Below are positions 61,560-64,000 of a stretch of 64,000 nt of DNA, piece after piece. Made by a program: the position numbers and the translations under genes. Positions within the stretch are counted from its first letter, which is position 1; each line of letters starts with the position of its first letter. The stretch is from Salvelinus alpinus (Eukaryota; Chordata; Actinopteri; Salmoniformes; Salmonidae): NCBI RefSeq assembly GCF_045679555.1, contig NC_092093.1, positions 61,706,365 through 61,770,364 of the forward strand. The letters run 5' to 3'. The notes beneath the pieces are model-generated. The model worked only from the letters and a program-made list of their open reading frames with translations. It was not told the origin of the DNA and ran no database searches.

Positions 61560-64000
61560 CCTCGTCGGTGATGGTGCCACTATTGGAGCCGCCGCTGCTC
61601 TTGGAGCGTGGATGGGAGGAGGCGGAAGACAGGGAGTCCCCCAGGGCAGGGGTGGGGGATGGGGTCAGGGTGGGAGAGGTGCTCTTGGAGGTGGAGGAGT
61701 TCCCAGACAGGTCTCTTCTTCAGGTCTATCTGCACAGAAAATAGATGTGTGTATATCACTTCATCATCTTTTGCTAGTAATACTGACATTTTGTAAGCAT
61801 GCATGACCCTTTATAATGTCTTCTAATAAGGCTGGTATATTTTATGTCTGACCCGTCTGGAGTGGACATTGCTGGCCACCAGGCTGGGGGTGCTGTGGAT
61901 GTCTGGGAGGCTGATGTCAGGCACAGTGTAGGCAGGAGCAGGCACAGGGGTGGGGCTTGGGACCTCTGCTGCCTGGGCCTAAGGATCCAGTAGGCCTGCA
62001 GCTCTCTTCCTCTGGGCAGCAATTTGAGACAAGTCAGTGCCCCCTGTGGGGAAGAGAGGAAACGCAGCGCATGAGAAGCAGCACGAGCACTGGCTGTGTC
62101 TGCCCAAATCTCATAGATGAAAAGTCTGAAAGTGGGGGATCTGTGTGTGTGTTTGTGTGTGTGTTTAGCCTAGCGCATGCATACATATGTGCTTGTACCC
62201 AAGCGGTTGTGTGAGTCTGGCCCATGGCGGTTGAACCCTGTTGGAGGCCCCGAGGAGTGGGGGGAGTGGTAGTTGCCTGAGTTGGAGGGGGAGGTGGACG
62301 AGGGGCCCTTGGTGATGCTGGGGAACTTGATGGATCTGCTCATCACACGACTGATAGAGGTCTGTGACACAGCATGAAATTAAATAATAATTTTCTTTCC
62401 TCCAAAATCAGGATCGATCTATCAGCGGTTTTCAATTTCATACAGTGAAAATATTTTTTTCCGAAAATCGTCGACAACATGTGACTCAGAGTTGCCATTG
62501 CTGTTGAGGTTGGCTTTGCCGGGCCTCTGTGGCATGGGCAGCCGCGGGGTTTCACTCTTGCCCTCTTTGATGACTCGCGAGCAGTCTGAGTTCCACGGTT
62601 CAAAGTTCGACAGAGGCAGGAAGGGTGGGATCACTGCCTTCAGCTTGTCGTTGGCAGACGGGTCAGGGACGCCCCATTTCTCAGCTGGAAGTTTAGTATA
62701 CGTTTTAATCAATTCAATCACACCAGCATTGCCGTATGGGGGGGTGTATGCCCAGGGAGCCATACAAGCTAGAACCGCCACTGTCTAGTACCATACTTGA
62801 CTCATGTTCCTCTATCCAAGGTACAACTGTTTCACCCACTGACCACAAAACAGTATGTTTCAACTAAATCTCTCAGTAAGAATATGGCCATTGTGAAAAA
62901 TGAACAGCTCCAAAACATCATGGAATCAAGATGGTTTTGCAACGGAACCATTTATGCCACTGCTTTTGTTCAATTGCCATTTCCCACAGACAATCCAATC
63001 AGTAGAACAGCATCTTACAAGACTAGAGTGTTGGCATGCTGGTTCTAAACTGGCTATACTGTATTTACACAAATTCAGCTTTCAAAACAAAAACAACAAC
63101 TTTGGAAGCTTGTTTAACATTTGTTTGTCATGTGTCACCACTGTCTTTGCTCTTGGCTGTCCACGCTGTGCTGATGTCAGTCCTCCCCAGAGCTGCAGGG
63201 GGCACTCCTTTGGGGGTGGCACACTTCCTCTCAGCCTTCATGGTGGCATTCCAGAGATGCCTCGGGGTTGTCTGGGAAGGGGGCCAGGCGGTTGGAGGAC
63301 AGCCCATGCCTTAGAGTGTGGTTCAGCTTGAGCCTCCGGAACCTGTTAGACATCCTGTTCCAGCACGACTGGACAGGAAGGAGATAGTAATGTCATATGA
63401 TAATAAGCTGAGAGTAAAAAACAACTGGCCCGCAGGCCAAATGTGGTCCGCATTCTGATTTAATTTGGCCTTGGTCTTAACAGTGCATAAGCTTAAGTCC
63501 TCCTCTGTCATCAGGTGGTACTGGGACGTTGTTGAGAAGCTGCCAGCTCATGGAGCCGGTGAGGGGAGTCCTGCCCTGGTGTTTTCCCTTGTCTTTGTCT
63601 ACCTGTATGCAGATGGACGCCAACAGCCTCACCAGCTCAGTGTCTGTGGGGAAGCAAATGGCTGAGCGTGACTGGGGTGTATTGTGTTTACCGGGGATGT
63701 AATCATTAGTCCAAAGGGTTTTGCAACGGAAGCCGTTTACTCCAAACAGAAAACATTTAGACATTTCTATTGGACAAATTCAGGTAGGTCCCTCCCAGTT
63801 TAATTTCATTCTGTTTGCTCCTGTTTGGTTCCTAGTGAATACACCCCTGGTGAACTAAGCACTAGCAATGGTTACGACACATATCACAGTGCAGATGCAT
63901 TCTAACACTTGACACTGACTATCTACACAAGTAATACACCCAGAAGCAGTGGCAGGTTGAGTCATGGTTTACCTGGGTCATTCAGCAGCATGACCAGGTC
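61560..64000 (-). pseudogene. Unrecognised minus-strand gene, probably decaying
   Basis: Seven exon-like blocks with splice sites, 5' to 3': 63973 to window edge, 63603-63643, 63139-63368, 62479-62684, 62199-62361, 61852-62043, 61560-61729. Phase matches at four junctions (63139/62684, 62479/62361, 62199/62043, 61852/61729). Readable parts are [92 protein letters not shown] and a Ser/Thr/Pro-rich end ([20 protein letters not shown]). An in-frame TAG lies at 61979-61981. The last block is open in the Ser-rich phase only after a frame slip near 61713. The 63139-63368 block also changes frame near 63240 unless it is two exons. I do not recognise the family. It could be a decayed duplicate, or a live gene with sequence errors. 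Confidence 0.55.
63690..63847 (+). repeat. Dispersed repeat, same family as 58660-58815
   Basis: GTTTTGCAACGGAAGCCG, AAATTCAGGTAGGTCCCTCC and TTGGTTCCTAGTGAATACA match the intron 1 copy in order. Part of the same family may be at 62930-62955. Confidence 0.75.

Overview
This is animal, and very probably salmonid fish, nuclear DNA. It holds two long spliced genes with vertebrate proteins. The transposable elements are salmonid in type: full-length and decayed Tc1/mariner copies, hAT-type miniature elements with 8-bp target duplications, tRNA-derived SINEs and LINE 3' tails. The species call rests on recognising the repeats, not on a search.

Layout. 1-8400 is repeat-rich intergenic DNA: a possible solo LTR, a decayed integrase-core transposon, a decayed hAT (ZMYM1-like) transposase and a duplicated ~0.4-kb repeat. 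8612-13771 (+) is a complete six-exon GAREM1 gene, predicted at 868 aa. 15613-59140 (-) is a complete PRKDC gene (DNA-PKcs). I could place all 86 coding exons from the ATG to the FATC stop codon. Their lengths sum to 12,381 nt, an unbroken frame of 4,126 aa, and the reading phase matches at every junction. The two genes converge tail to tail, with about 1.8 kb between stop codons. 59141-61500 is the PRKDC upstream region plus small repeats. 61560-64000 (-) holds seven exon-like blocks of a gene I do not recognise, with an in-frame stop and a probable frameshift.

PRKDC is compact here (43.5 kb) although its introns carry many insertions. These include a 1.6-kb Tc1 in intron 62, one Tc1 family nested in another in intron 49, an intron (25) made almost wholly of mobile DNA, a three-deep nest in intron 6 starting about 15 nt from a splice donor, a (GT)72 tract that itself forms the donor of exon 15, and two consecutive apparent GC-AG introns (59 and 60).

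Function. PRKDC encodes the DNA-end-activated PI3K-like kinase of non-homologous end joining. GAREM1 encodes a GRB2-binding adaptor in receptor tyrosine kinase/ERK signalling. They are neighbours but not a functional unit. No bacterial-type operon, CRISPR array or clearly new molecular system is present. The novel points are mostly about splice-site and intron architecture and the nested transposons.
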